DNA of 64,000 bases from Bog-473 sp963838835 (GTDB lineage: Bacteria; Actinomycetota; Acidimicrobiia; Acidimicrobiales; RAAP-2). The stretch covers positions 1 through 64,000 of the forward strand of contig CAWITA010000030.1 in the NCBI GenBank assembly GCA_963838835.1, written 5' to 3'. This document shows positions 41,142 through 48,851 of this stretch, in pieces. The position numbers and the translations under genes are program-made. Numbering within the stretch: the stretch's first letter is position 1; each line of letters starts with the position of its first letter. Below the pieces are notes generated by a model. That model was given only the letters and a program-made list of their open reading frames with translations. It was not told the DNA's origin and ran no database searches.

Positions 41142-44120
41142 TCATTCGATGGCTGCCATGCCCACGATGGGACGGTTCAGCTTCAAACCACCCGCGGATC
41201 CGAAGAACCCGGCATCGCCGTAATTGAAGATGCCGCCGTCCCGTCCGACCAACCAGTAGCCCTGTCCGTCGGCCGTGCGGTCCATCCCGACAATCGGCGC
41301 GCTCAGGGGCACTCCGCCGGTCGAGCCGTAATAGTTGACGTCACCGAAGTTAAAGATGCCTCCGTCGGAGGCGACGAGCCAATACCCGCCTGCATCCGGG
41401 GCCGCCGTCATGCCGACGATCGGTGCCTGCAGGGGTAACCCTCCAACGGACCCGTAGAAACCGGCATCGCCGTAGGAGAAAATTCCCCCGTCGGAGGAAA
41501 CGAGCCAATAGCCCATGCCGTCGAAGGTCGATGCGATTCCAACCACTGGCTTCTCGAGCGGAAGGGACCCCGCCGAGCCGAAGAAGCCCGCGTCCCCGAA
41601 GGCAAACACTCCGCCGTCCGAGGCCACCAGCCAGTACCCGGCACCGTCCGGGGTGGGCGTCATGGCGACAATCGGAGCATTGAGGTGCGTGCCGCCGGTC
41701 GAGCCGTAGAAGACGGCGTCGCCGAACGCAAAGATCCCTCCATCGGAGGCCAACAGCCAGTACCCGCCGTCATCAGGAGTTGCTGCCATACCCACGATGG
41801 GAGCGTTGAGGTGCAAACTGCCGGTCGAGCCGTAGAACCGTGCGCCTCCATAGCTGAAGATCCCCCCGTCACTCGCAACCTCCCAGTAGCCAGGGGCGGA
41901 AAGCGGGCGTATCGAGATCCCAAGCTCGGCATCACCCGACAGGAGGTTCGTGTCGGTGACGGCGAACGTGGCGGCGTACGACCCGGAGATCGTCGGAATA
42001 CCGTTGATGGTGCCGTTCGGTGCGAGGTGAAGCCCGGGCGGCAGGGCACCCGCCGTGACGGCCCATGAGTAGGGGGCGAGCCCACCGCTCGCGGCAAGCA
42101 CGGCCGTGTACGGCACGCCGATGGTTCCGACCGGAAGGCTGGTCGTCGCCACGCTGGGTGGGGCTGACAGGGTCTCGATGGTCCCGCCAGAGTTGGCGCC
42201 GTCGCCCACGGCGATGCAATTGACCGAGCTGGCGCAGGCCACGCCGACGAGGGAGCCGACCCCGGCCGGCGCGGCCTCGGTACTCCAACCCGTTCCACCG
42301 TCAGTCGTGGTGAGAATGGTCGTTCCTGCGACCGCAGTACAGGTCGACGAGCTGACACAGCTGAGGGAGGCCAACGTCGAAGCGACAGGTGCTCCCAGGT
42401 CGTTCCACGTTGTGCCGCCGTCGGAAGTGTTGATCACGTGGGACCCGACGGCCACACACGACGTGTCGCTCGAACACGAGACGGCGTCGAGGCTCGACAC
42501 CGAAGGGGGAACAGTTGGAGGTTGCCAGATGGCGCCACCGTCCGTGGTGCTGAGGATCGCGGCACCGGGACCGACAGAGGACGAACCGACTGCGGTGCAG
42601 TTCGACGTGCCGATGCAGGAGATCGCGGTGAAATCAGTGACCGTATCTGGGAACGTCTCGAGCGTCCACGTGCTCCCACCATCGGTGGTCGCAATAATGC
42701 TTGGCAACGTTGAGCCAAAGTCGCTCACTGCGTAACAAGTCGATGCGCTGACGCACGACACCGCTGTCAAAATGCCGACACCGGACGGAACGGTCTCTGG
42801 TGTCCAGGTAAGGCCGGCGTCAGTCGTACTGATGGCGACGGGGCTCCCAAAGATGCCGAAGCCAACCGCTGTACAGTCGGATGTCGTCGGACAGGAGATT
42901 CCGTTGAGGCCGCTGACCTCAGTTGGGACTGTGTCAGGGCTCCATGTGTAGCCGGCGTTGACAGAGGCGAGGACCGAGTTCATTCCAGCCGCGAAGCAGT
43001 CGGTCGTGCTCGGGCAGGAAATCGCGTTCAAGCGACTGATGCCCGGAGGAGGCGTCTGGGACACCCATGTCTGCCCGCCCGTCGCCGTCGCCATGATCGT
43101 CGAACCCGCTCCTGTGTTTCCGCTGTTCCCCACCGCTATGCAGTCGTCGGCGCTCGAGCACGAGATCCCCGTGAGATCGACTGCATTCGGTGGCGGGTCT
43201 TGCCCAGACCATGTGGCGCCATTGTTCGAAGTGCCGATTACGTAGGGGCTGGAGCTGAGATTGGTGCCGACGGCGATGCAGGTGGTCACGAGTGGACATG
43301 CAATGGAGTTCAGTTGGGATCCATATGGAATGGAGCTTGGAGGAGTCCAGGCTGACAGGTTGATTGTGCTGAGTGATGTCCCTCCACCACCCAGCGCGAT
43401 TCCGGACACGACGCATGTCGCATCATTGGCACATGAGATGGACGTTAGTGACGACACAGAAGGCTGAGCGAGCGTGTTCCAAGTATTTCCGTTCGTCATG
43501 CCCACGATCGCTGGGTAAGAGTCGTCGAAACCGACCGCCAGGCATGTGTTTATGGCTGGACATGACACACTTGAAAGAGAGTCCAGGCCAGTGGGTGAGA
43601 CCATAGGCTCCCATGTAATGCCATCCCTCGTCGTGACTATTGAAGAACCCCCGACCGCAGTGCATTCAGATTCACTTACGCATGCAATTGACAGTGTGGT
43701 GAAATCGTTCTGGACCATCCACGTCGACCCACCATTTGTTGACTTCAAGATCCCTGAACCTCCGCCCGCATAACACACGGTGGCGGATGGACACGAGACG
43801 GCCGAAAGACTTGTAACTCCCGAAGGCGGCGTTCCATCGGACCAAGTGGAGCCGCCGTTGTTGGTCACGATGATGGAGGCGGCCTTGCTGCCGTCGTCCC
43901 CCACCGCGACACAGGTGGCTGAGGCGGATGATGTGCTCGGCGCACAGGAGATGGCGTTGACGTTGACGACGGGCTCATAACTTGCAGTCGTGTGCCACTG
44001 CGGGATGACGGTTGCGGCGGTCGATGGCGAGATTTGGCCGGGGAGCATTCCGGTGAGGGCGAAGGCCATCGCCGTCGCCATCGCTGTAATGGTGATAACT
44101 CGTACCGTCCACACCGCCAT
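41142..44120 (-). CDS. Large secreted repeat protein: Cys-pair propeller, Ig-like module, GYWLVASDGG repeats
   Basis: A 992-residue exported protein. The ATG at 44120 follows GGGAGGAAA; a signal peptide is clear (VRVITITAMATAMAFALTGM). Residues about 50-670 hold fourteen blades of the form L..ISC......C.AVG....I..T.DGG.TW, each with two Cys about eight apart, suggesting disulfide-tied beta-propeller blades like BNR/sialidase or Ycf48 repeats. Next comes a putative Ig-like module (LPVGTIGVPYTAVLAASGG, ALPPGLHLAPNGTINGIP). The last 249 residues are six 42-residue repeats (GYWLVASDGGIF.FGDA.FYGS.G...L..PIVGMA). The protein is probably cell-surface or matrix. There is no catalytic motif or anchor, and the ligand is unknown. 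Confidence 0.9.
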   Translation of the reverse strand: MAVWTVRVITITAMATAMAFALTGMLPGQISPSTAATVIPQWHTTASYEPVVNVNAISCAPSTSSASATCVAVGDDGSKAASIIVTNNGGSTWSDGTPPSGVTSLSAVSCPSATVCYAGGGSGILKSTNGGSTWMVQNDFTTLSIACVSESECTAVGGSSIVTTRDGITWEPMVSPTGLDSLSSVSCPAINTCLAVGFDDSYPAIVGMTNGNTWNTLAQPSVSSLTSISCANDATCVVSGIALGGGGTSLSTINLSAWTPPSSIPYGSQLNSIACPLVTTCIAVGTNLSSSPYVIGTSNNGATWSGQDPPPNAVDLTGISCSSADDCIAVGNSGNTGAGSTIMATATGGQTWVSQTPPPGISRLNAISCPSTTDCFAAGMNSVLASVNAGYTWSPDTVPTEVSGLNGISCPTTSDCTAVGFGIFGSPVAISTTDAGLTWTPETVPSGVGILTAVSCVSASTCYAVSDFGSTLPSIIATTDGGSTWTLETFPDTVTDFTAISCIGTSNCTAVGSSSVGPGAAILSTTDGGAIWQPPTVPPSVSSLDAVSCSSDTSCVAVGSHVINTSDGGTTWNDLGAPVASTLASLSCVSSSTCTAVAGTTILTTTDGGTGWSTEAAPAGVGSLVGVACASSVNCIAVGDGANSGGTIETLSAPPSVATTSLPVGTIGVPYTAVLAASGGLAPYSWAVTAGALPPGLHLAPNGTINGIPTISGSYAATFAVTDTNLLSGDAELGISIRPLSAPGYWEVASDGGIFSYGGARFYGSTGSLHLNAPIVGMAATPDDGGYWLLASDGGIFAFGDAVFYGSTGGTHLNAPIVAMTPTPDGAGYWLVASDGGVFAFGDAGFFGSAGSLPLEKPVVGIASTFDGMGYWLVSSDGGIFSYGDAGFYGSVGGLPLQAPIVGMTAAPDAGGYWLVASDGGIFNFGDVNYYGSTGGVPLSAPIVGMDRTADGQGYWLVGRDGGIFNYGDAGFFGSAGGLKLNRPIVGMAAIE
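41145..41891 (-). repeat. Six tandem 126-base coding repeats
   Basis: Five units of exactly 42 codons and a final one of 39, each encoding GYW.(V/L).SDGG(I/V)F..G.A.F(Y/F)GS.G...L..P(I/V)VG. The exact period and lack of gaps point to expansion by duplication under structural constraint, most likely a beta-propeller. Confidence 0.85.
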
Positions 44121-44222
44121 TTTCCTCCCTGGACGGGAGCCGCCACCCCAACCGGTTCTGTGATGGTAACGCTGGGACCCCCGAAAAATCACGGGGTTGA
44201 GGGCCGGGAGGAACGGTTTCCG

Positions 44223-45188
44223 TCAGGTGGGTTGCTGCGCGGGGAGCACGGCGTTCGGCGGCCTCCGCCCGGCCAAAACGTCGCAAACTCCCTGGCAGGC
44301 CAGCCGGGCCATGCGGGTCCTCGTGGCGATGGTGGCACTCCCGATGTGAGGAAGCAGGGTTGTCCGGGGTGCCGTGAGGAGACGCGGATTGACCGCCGGC
44401 TCTCCGTCGTAGACGTCGAGGCCGGCTGCGAAGAGGTTGCCTGCCTCGAGAGCATCGACGAGCGCGTTCTCGTCCACCACGGGCCCGCGAGCCGTGTTGA
44501 CGAGGACCGCCGTGGGTTTCATCAGCGCGAGCTCCGGCGCGCCGATCAGGTGGCGGGTGGACTCGGTAAGCGGCACGTGAAGGCTCACGATGTCGGACTG
44601 CTGGAGCAGTTCGTCGAGGTTGGGAAGGTAGCCGCGCAAGCCGGTGTCGTGTCGCGCCGTGTGGATGACCTGCATGTCGAACCCGCTGGCTCTTTGGGCC
44701 ACCGCGCGCGCGATGCGACCGAAGCCGACCAGACCGAGGACCGCCCCGTGCACATCTCGAGCGAGATGAGTGCCGAATCCCCACCCCGTCCATCGACCCT
44801 CCCTGAGGTCCCTTTCGGCATCGGTCGCCAATCGGGTGGAAGCGAGAATCAAAAGAAAGGCGAGATCCGCGGTGGTGTCATCGAGCACGCCGGGTGTGTT
44901 GCACACCGTGATCCCCAGGGCGTGCGCCGTGGGGACGTCGATGTTGTCGTAGCCGACTGCCGCATTCGCCACGACGCGCAACCGCCCGGCGCTTCCCGCC
45001 TGCAGCACGGCGGCGTCAAAGTGGTCGGTGAGATGGCACACGACGCCGTCGAACTCTGGGGCCAATCCCACGAGGTCGTCGTGAGACGGTGGTGCGCCGT
45101 CACCTCGCTCGACGACCTCGTGACCCGCTTCGAGTAGCGGATCGGTGCCACCCTCGATCAAAGGGCGGGTGACGAGGACGCGGGCCAC
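44223..45188 (-). CDS. D-2-hydroxyacid dehydrogenase (glyoxylate/hydroxypyruvate reductase type)
   Basis: A 321-residue NAD(P)-dependent enzyme with a GTG start. NAAVGYDNIDVPTAHALGI, VLGLVGFGRIARAVAQRA (Rossmann loop), VSLHVPLTESTRHLI, LVNTARGPVVDENAL (substrate Arg), AAGLDVYDGEPAVNP (Glu) and LLPHIGSATIATR (His) give the full catalytic triad. It interconverts 2-oxo and D-2-hydroxy acids. It starts on the base after the cupin stop, so the two are translationally linked. The operator at 45599 lies ahead of the pair. Confidence 0.93.
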   Translation of the reverse strand: MARVLVTRPLIEGGTDPLLEAGHEVVERGDGAPPSHDDLVGLAPEFDGVVCHLTDHFDAAVLQAGSAGRLRVVANAAVGYDNIDVPTAHALGITVCNTPGVLDDTTADLAFLLILASTRLATDAERDLREGRWTGWGFGTHLARDVHGAVLGLVGFGRIARAVAQRASGFDMQVIHTARHDTGLRGYLPNLDELLQQSDIVSLHVPLTESTRHLIGAPELALMKPTAVLVNTARGPVVDENALVDALEAGNLFAAGLDVYDGEPAVNPRLLTAPRTTLLPHIGSATIATRTRMARLACQGVCDVLAGRRPPNAVLPAQQPT

Positions 45189-45572
45189 CTAGTGCGTTGT
45201 GTAGTTGATGACTCCGGCGCCTTTCACACCGATCGCAAAGCAGAAGCAGTGGATCGGCGCATGGTCGCTGATCGGCCGCAGCGAGTGCACCTTGTCCGGC
45301 GGAATGTAGACCAGGTCGCCCTGGGAGATCGGGCGGTCTTCGCCATCGATTGTCATGATCCCCTTGCCGTTCATGACGTAATAGAACTCGTGGGTCGGAT
45401 GGGAGTGCGGATCGACCAGGCCGCCGCCTGGGACTTCGAACTCGTTGACCAGCTCCAGGTAGCCCCCGTCCGTGATGTCCTTGAACTCACGGGACTCGAT
45501 CATCCACCAGACCGGAACGGTGCCGTTGTGCTCCACGACCGGCGCCTTCGCCTCAATGCTGCGCACGTCCAT
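45189..45572 (-). CDS. Cupin-domain protein
   Basis: A 127-residue one-domain cupin. Motif 1: VDPHSHPTHEFYYVMNGKG (HxH..E...G with metal His/Glu). Motif 2: GDLVYIPPDKVHSLRPI (G..PxxxxH). All four metal ligands are present, so a metal-dependent isomerase, dioxygenase or decarboxylase of a small acid is likely. It is directly joined to the hydroxyacid dehydrogenase gene. A -10-like TAACCT overlapping the CTGAC-N6-GTCAG operator lies about 40 bases upstream on its strand. Confidence 0.9.
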   Translation of the reverse strand: MDVRSIEAKAPVVEHNGTVPVWWMIESREFKDITDGGYLELVNEFEVPGGGLVDPHSHPTHEFYYVMNGKGIMTIDGEDRPISQGDLVYIPPDKVHSLRPISDHAPIHCFCFAIGVKGAGVINYTTH

Positions 45573-45598
45573 TCTGAGGGCCTCCCAAGTTTCCTAGA

Positions 45599-45618
45599 CT
45601 GACTCCGCTGTCAGGTTA
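45599..45618 (-). promoter_or_regulatory. CTGAC-N6-GTCAG operator, site 3, with overlapping -10
   Basis: CTGAC-TCCGCT-GTCAG at 45599-45614. The minus strand reads GCTAACCTGAC, with TAACCT (45613-45618) as a -10 toward the cupin gene. The same GCTAACCTGAC string occurs at site 4 on the plus strand. The site is shared by a divergent gene set (AllA-like, thioesterase, SDR). Confidence 0.65.
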
Positions 45619-45687
45619 GCCATTAGGCCGGAGGGGAGCCCGGCTGCACCGCCGTTTGACCCGAAAGGAAAGCGACGAAAGTGAGCG

Positions 45688-46203
45688 ATGTCTGCTGACG
45701 CAGCACCCACAGCACGGAGCGTGGTTCCTGGAGCATTGACCGAGGCCGGCTGGTCCCCCTTCGGCTGGCTCCCCGTTGCCGACACCGATCCGCGGGACGG
45801 ACAGCACCGTCTGACGTTCGAGTGGGAGGACGCCCACGTGAACCTCATCGCTCACGCCCGGAACGAGGTGCCGGAGACCGCCGGCGGCCTGCGCTGCGAG
45901 ATGCTCTTCCGCCACGACACCCACACGCAGACCCTCATGCCGCTGAACGTGCCGGCCGTCATCGTCGTGGCGCCGACCGGCGTCGAGTTCGCCGACGAGG
46001 CGGACGCAACGTCGATCCGGGCGTTCCGGCTCGAGCCCCTCGAAGCGCTGGTCCTGCACCGTGGCACGTGGCACTGGGGTCCCTTCCCGATCGAGGGTGC
46101 CGAGGTGCGCCTCTTCAACGTCCAAGGGCTCCGCTATGCCGAGGACAACCGCTGCGTGGACCTCGCCGCCAAGGGATTGTCCGTCGACGTGGATCTCTCT
46201 TGA
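45688..46203 (+). CDS. Ureidoglycolate lyase (AllA)-like cupin
   Basis: A 171-residue protein. LTEAGWSPFGWLPVADTD, RCEMLFRHDTHTQTLMPLNVPAVIVVAP and ALVLHRGTWHWGPFPI follow the AllA bicupin pattern (ERH..T.Q.F.PL; V..G.WH). AllA cleaves ureidoglycolate to glyoxylate and urea in purine breakdown, but no other allantoin genes are present. A related role on another hydroxy-acid derivative, near the hydroxyacid dehydrogenase, is possible. ATG at 45688, 74 bases downstream of operator site 3. Confidence 0.8.
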   Translation: MSADAAPTARSVVPGALTEAGWSPFGWLPVADTDPRDGQHRLTFEWEDAHVNLIAHARNEVPETAGGLRCEMLFRHDTHTQTLMPLNVPAVIVVAPTGVEFADEADATSIRAFRLEPLEALVLHRGTWHWGPFPIEGAEVRLFNVQGLRYAEDNRCVDLAAKGLSVDVDLS

Positions 46204-46239
46204 GGGCGGCGCCCGGTGCGGGCCTGACGGGGGCGTGCC

Positions 46240-47160
46240 GTGGATCTTGACGATGCCGAGGAAGCTGAGGTCGTCTCGGCCACGGTGGCCGACCTGGTGG
46301 ACGCGATCACGGCTGGAGTGTCAGGACCGGGCCCGGGCGGGACGGCCACCTTCACCACCACGAGCCCCGACTGGTGGGTAGGGGGCCGCACGTTCGGCGG
46401 CATGGTGGTGGCCCAGGCGCTGAGCGCGGCCATACAGACCGTCCCGCCCGGACTGGATGTGCACTCGTTGCACGGCTACTTCCTCCGTCCGACGTCGCCG
46501 GGGGCGCGGACCCTCCACACCGTGGGGAAGGTGCGAGATGGGCGCTCCTTCAGCATTCGGGACGTGGTTAGCGTCGCAGAGGGCAAGGAGACCTTCCGGA
46601 TGACGTGCTCGTTCCACGCCCCCGAGGAGGGTGACGACTACCAGCTACCCGTGGGCCCGGGGATCCCGTCGCCGCGGGATGTCGAAGGCTTCGAGGCGCC
46701 CTTCCCGTTCGACATCCGGGAGCTTGGTGCGACGGAGCAACGCCAGGACGGTACCTATTTGTCAACGCGCCGCTGCTGGTTCCGCACCCGCGAGAGCTTG
46801 CCGGACGATCCGGCCGTCCACGCCTGCGTGCTGGCCTACTTCTCGGACATGACGGGCGCCGCCTTTCGACCCAGGAGTCTCGGCATCTGGGGCACGCACA
46901 CCGACGCCAGCCTTGACCACGCCGTCTGGTTCCACCGGCCTTGGCGGGCCGACAGGTGGAGCATCTTCGATCTGCAGACCCTCGTCAACGCGGGAGGCCG
47001 CGCCACCATCCGGGCCACCATGCACGGCGAGGACGGCGCGCTGCATCTCAGCATGGCGCAGGAATTGCTGATCCGGAAGCTCGAAGAACCCATGATGCTG
47101 GAGCGGCCACCGTGGGTGGACAGGGACGCGAGGAGAGGAGCCCAGGGTGGGACTGCTTAA
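46240..47160 (+). CDS. Acyl-CoA thioesterase II (TesB family)
   Basis: A 306-residue double-hotdog thioesterase with a GTG start. RTFGGMVVAQALSAAIQTV and SLHGYFLRPTSPG carry the first hotdog; RRCWFRTRESLPDDPAVHACVLAYFSDM and TDASLDHAVWFHRPWRADRW the second, including the catalytic Asp of the TesB Asp-Gln-Ser/Thr set. It hydrolyses medium- or long-chain acyl-CoA, releasing CoA. The reading frame runs 14 bases into the next SDR gene, a strong sign of co-translation. Confidence 0.92.
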   Translation: MDLDDAEEAEVVSATVADLVDAITAGVSGPGPGGTATFTTTSPDWWVGGRTFGGMVVAQALSAAIQTVPPGLDVHSLHGYFLRPTSPGARTLHTVGKVRDGRSFSIRDVVSVAEGKETFRMTCSFHAPEEGDDYQLPVGPGIPSPRDVEGFEAPFPFDIRELGATEQRQDGTYLSTRRCWFRTRESLPDDPAVHACVLAYFSDMTGAAFRPRSLGIWGTHTDASLDHAVWFHRPWRADRWSIFDLQTLVNAGGRATIRATMHGEDGALHLSMAQELLIRKLEEPMMLERPPWVDRDARRGAQGGTA

Positions 47161-47929
47161 CGGGGAGGCCGCAGTGGTGACCGGTGGAGGCTCTGGCATC
47201 GGAAGGGCCACCTGCCGCCGGTTGGCGCAGGAGGGGGCCCGGGTGGCCGTCCTCGACGTCGACGGAGAGTCGGCGGAGGTCGTGGCCCACGAGGTGGACG
47301 GCTTCGGTTACGCCGTGGACGTTGGTCACCCCGACTCGCTGCGGGCGGTGATCGACGCGGCGGCGGACGCTTTGGGTGGTCTGTCCATCATCTACAACAA
47401 CGCCGGCACCGCCGCGTTCAACCGCCTGCACGAGTTGGACCCGGCCGAGTGGGAGCGCGTGCTCCGGGTCAATCTCACGGGGGTCTGGGCGGGCATCCGC
47501 GCCGCCGCCCCACACCTGCTGGCGCGCGGTGGCGGCTCCATCGTGAGCACGGCGTCCATCAGCGGGACACGACCAGCGGCGGGGGAGGGGCCGTACGCAG
47601 CGAGCAAAGCGGCGGTGGCGGCGCTGACGGCGTCGGCTGCCCTGGAATATGCCCCGTCGATACGGGTGAACGCGGTGTCCCCGGGCATGATCCGTACTGC
47701 GATGACCGCCCCTTGGTTCGAGTTCATGCCCGACCAGGTCGAGCGTTTCGAGAAGGGGACGCCCGTCGGCCGGATCGGTGAGCCGGAGGATGTGGCCGAC
47801 GTGGTCGTGTTCTTGTGTTCCGACCTGGCCCGCTTTGTAACCGGTCAGAACCTCGTCGTGGACGGCGGATTGACCTTGCACGGCTCTGGCGTCGACGGCA
47901 TCTTCGACCGGGTCTTTCGGCCCGGGTAG
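47147..47929 (+). CDS. SDR-family oxidoreductase
   Basis: A 260-residue classical SDR with a GTG start inside the end of the thioesterase gene. VVTGGGSGIGRATCRRLAQ (cofactor loop), VLDVDGESA (acidic residue favouring NAD), IIYNNAGTAAFN, VSTASISGTRPAAGEGPYAASKAAV (Ser, Tyr, Lys) and VNAVSPGMIRTAM. It probably oxidises a hydroxyacyl-CoA or hydroxy acid in the same pathway as its neighbours. It is convergent with the TetR gene 22 bases away. Confidence 0.92.
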   Translation: MGLLNGEAAVVTGGGSGIGRATCRRLAQEGARVAVLDVDGESAEVVAHEVDGFGYAVDVGHPDSLRAVIDAAADALGGLSIIYNNAGTAAFNRLHELDPAEWERVLRVNLTGVWAGIRAAAPHLLARGGGSIVSTASISGTRPAAGEGPYAASKAAVAALTASAALEYAPSIRVNAVSPGMIRTAMTAPWFEFMPDQVERFEKGTPVGRIGEPEDVADVVVFLCSDLARFVTGQNLVVDGGLTLHGSGVDGIFDRVFRPG

Positions 47930-47951
47930 TCGTCGATCGATGCGTAGCTGC

Positions 47952-48722
47952 TCAGGCGTGGGGGTCGAAGAGCGCCCGACAGACCATGGTCGTCATCGTC
48001 TCGAGGGCCACGTCGTCGATCGGCTGGCCGACGAACTCGCGCAGGTAGTGGAAGCGATCCAGCATCGCCAGCGTCGCCATGCCGGCGGCTTCGGGATCGA
48101 TGAGGTGGCCCGACGAGTCGGGACCGATCTGCTTGGAGAGTGCGCCGGACATGACCGTGAAGGTCTGGCGGATGACCTCGATCAGTTCGGGGTCGATCGT
48201 GGCGAGGTCGGTCCAGGATCGGAAGAGCGGCGCGTAGCGGGTCCACAACTCCGAGTAGGCCTGGATCCAACCGTGCACGTCCTCCCACTTCGGGGCACCT
48301 CCGTCGGCGGGGAGCGTGCTCAGCGCGTCGTAGAGCTGCTGGGCTTCGCCAGCTGCTTCCATGACCAGTGCGCGTAGAAGATCTTCCTTGTTGGCGAAGT
48401 ACAGGTAGAAGGTGCCGTGCGAGGTCTTGGCGATCTCCACCACGTCGTTGACCCGGGTGGCGTGGTAACCCCGCTTGTCGAAGGCGACCATGGCCGCGTC
48501 GAGGAGTTTGCGCATGGTGCGACGGCCCTGGTTGCGCAAGACCCGCTTGGTGGCCGGTACGCCTCGGGCGTCCATGTCGGGTCGGGGCAGGTCGTCGCCT
48601 CGGCTACGGGCATTGGGGGGTGCGGCCGCCGGGACGGATTCCCTCGACTTCCTGGCCGCTGCCGGGCGGTCCGATCTGTTGGTCACGGGCGCCGGGTCAG
48701 CTTGGACTCTCGGCGATCCCAT
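47952..48722 (-). CDS. TetR-family repressor, likely owner of the CTGAC-N6-GTCAG sites
   Basis: A 256-residue TetR protein. The helix-turn-helix is at about residues 67-115: RRTMRKLLDAAMVAFDKRGYHATRVNDVVEIAKTSHGTFYLYFANKEDLLRAL. The C-terminal ligand domain (WIQAYSELWTRYAPLFRSW) is of the size seen in acyl-CoA-binding TetR regulators. The first 60 residues are basic and Pro/Ala-rich, an extension that may be untranslated if a later start is used. A perfect palindrome at 48762 lies in its divergent control region. Likely ligands are CoA thioesters of the pathway. Confidence 0.9.
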   Translation of the reverse strand: MGSPRVQADPAPVTNRSDRPAAARKSRESVPAAAPPNARSRGDDLPRPDMDARGVPATKRVLRNQGRRTMRKLLDAAMVAFDKRGYHATRVNDVVEIAKTSHGTFYLYFANKEDLLRALVMEAAGEAQQLYDALSTLPADGGAPKWEDVHGWIQAYSELWTRYAPLFRSWTDLATIDPELIEVIRQTFTVMSGALSKQIGPDSSGHLIDPEAAGMATLAMLDRFHYLREFVGQPIDDVALETMTTMVCRALFDPHA

Positions 48723-48748
48723 GCCCGGTGAATGGTAGTGCCGGGCAT
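48721..48748. promoter_or_regulatory. Inverted repeat ATGCCCGG...CCGGGCAT at the TetR start
   Basis: Perfect 8-base arms with a 12-base centre (48721-48728 and 48741-48748), overlapping the TetR start codon. It is distinct from the CTGAC operator 14 bases away. Possibly a second operator or a leader hairpin. Confidence 0.45.
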
Positions 48749-48760
48749 GGCCGAACTCGC

Positions 48761-48783
48761 TAACCTGACACGATGGTCAGGTT
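48761..48783 (+). promoter_or_regulatory. CTGAC-N6-GTCAG operator, site 4 (longest form), with overlapping -10
   Basis: AACCTGAC-ACGATG-GTCAGGTT: perfect 8-base arms at 48762-48783. GCTAACCTGAC puts a -10-like TAACCT at 48761-48766 toward the CoA-transferase-like gene. It lies between that gene and the TetR gene, the classic place for an autoregulating repressor. Confidence 0.75.
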
Positions 48784-48851
48784 TGGTTGGGGCAAAAAGT
48801 GACTATGGACCAGGGATTTCGCGCGATGGCTGCTGACGAGAAGCGGGATTG

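Noticed and set aside
41145..41891. Regular 126-base repeat considered as a CRISPR-like or satellite array
   Set aside because: The period is 42 codons in frame with conserved residues and no spacers; it is a protein repeat.
45688..46203. Purine/allantoin degradation operon suggested by the AllA-like protein
   Set aside because: No allantoinase, allantoate or urate genes are present; neighbours are hydroxy-acid and CoA enzymes.
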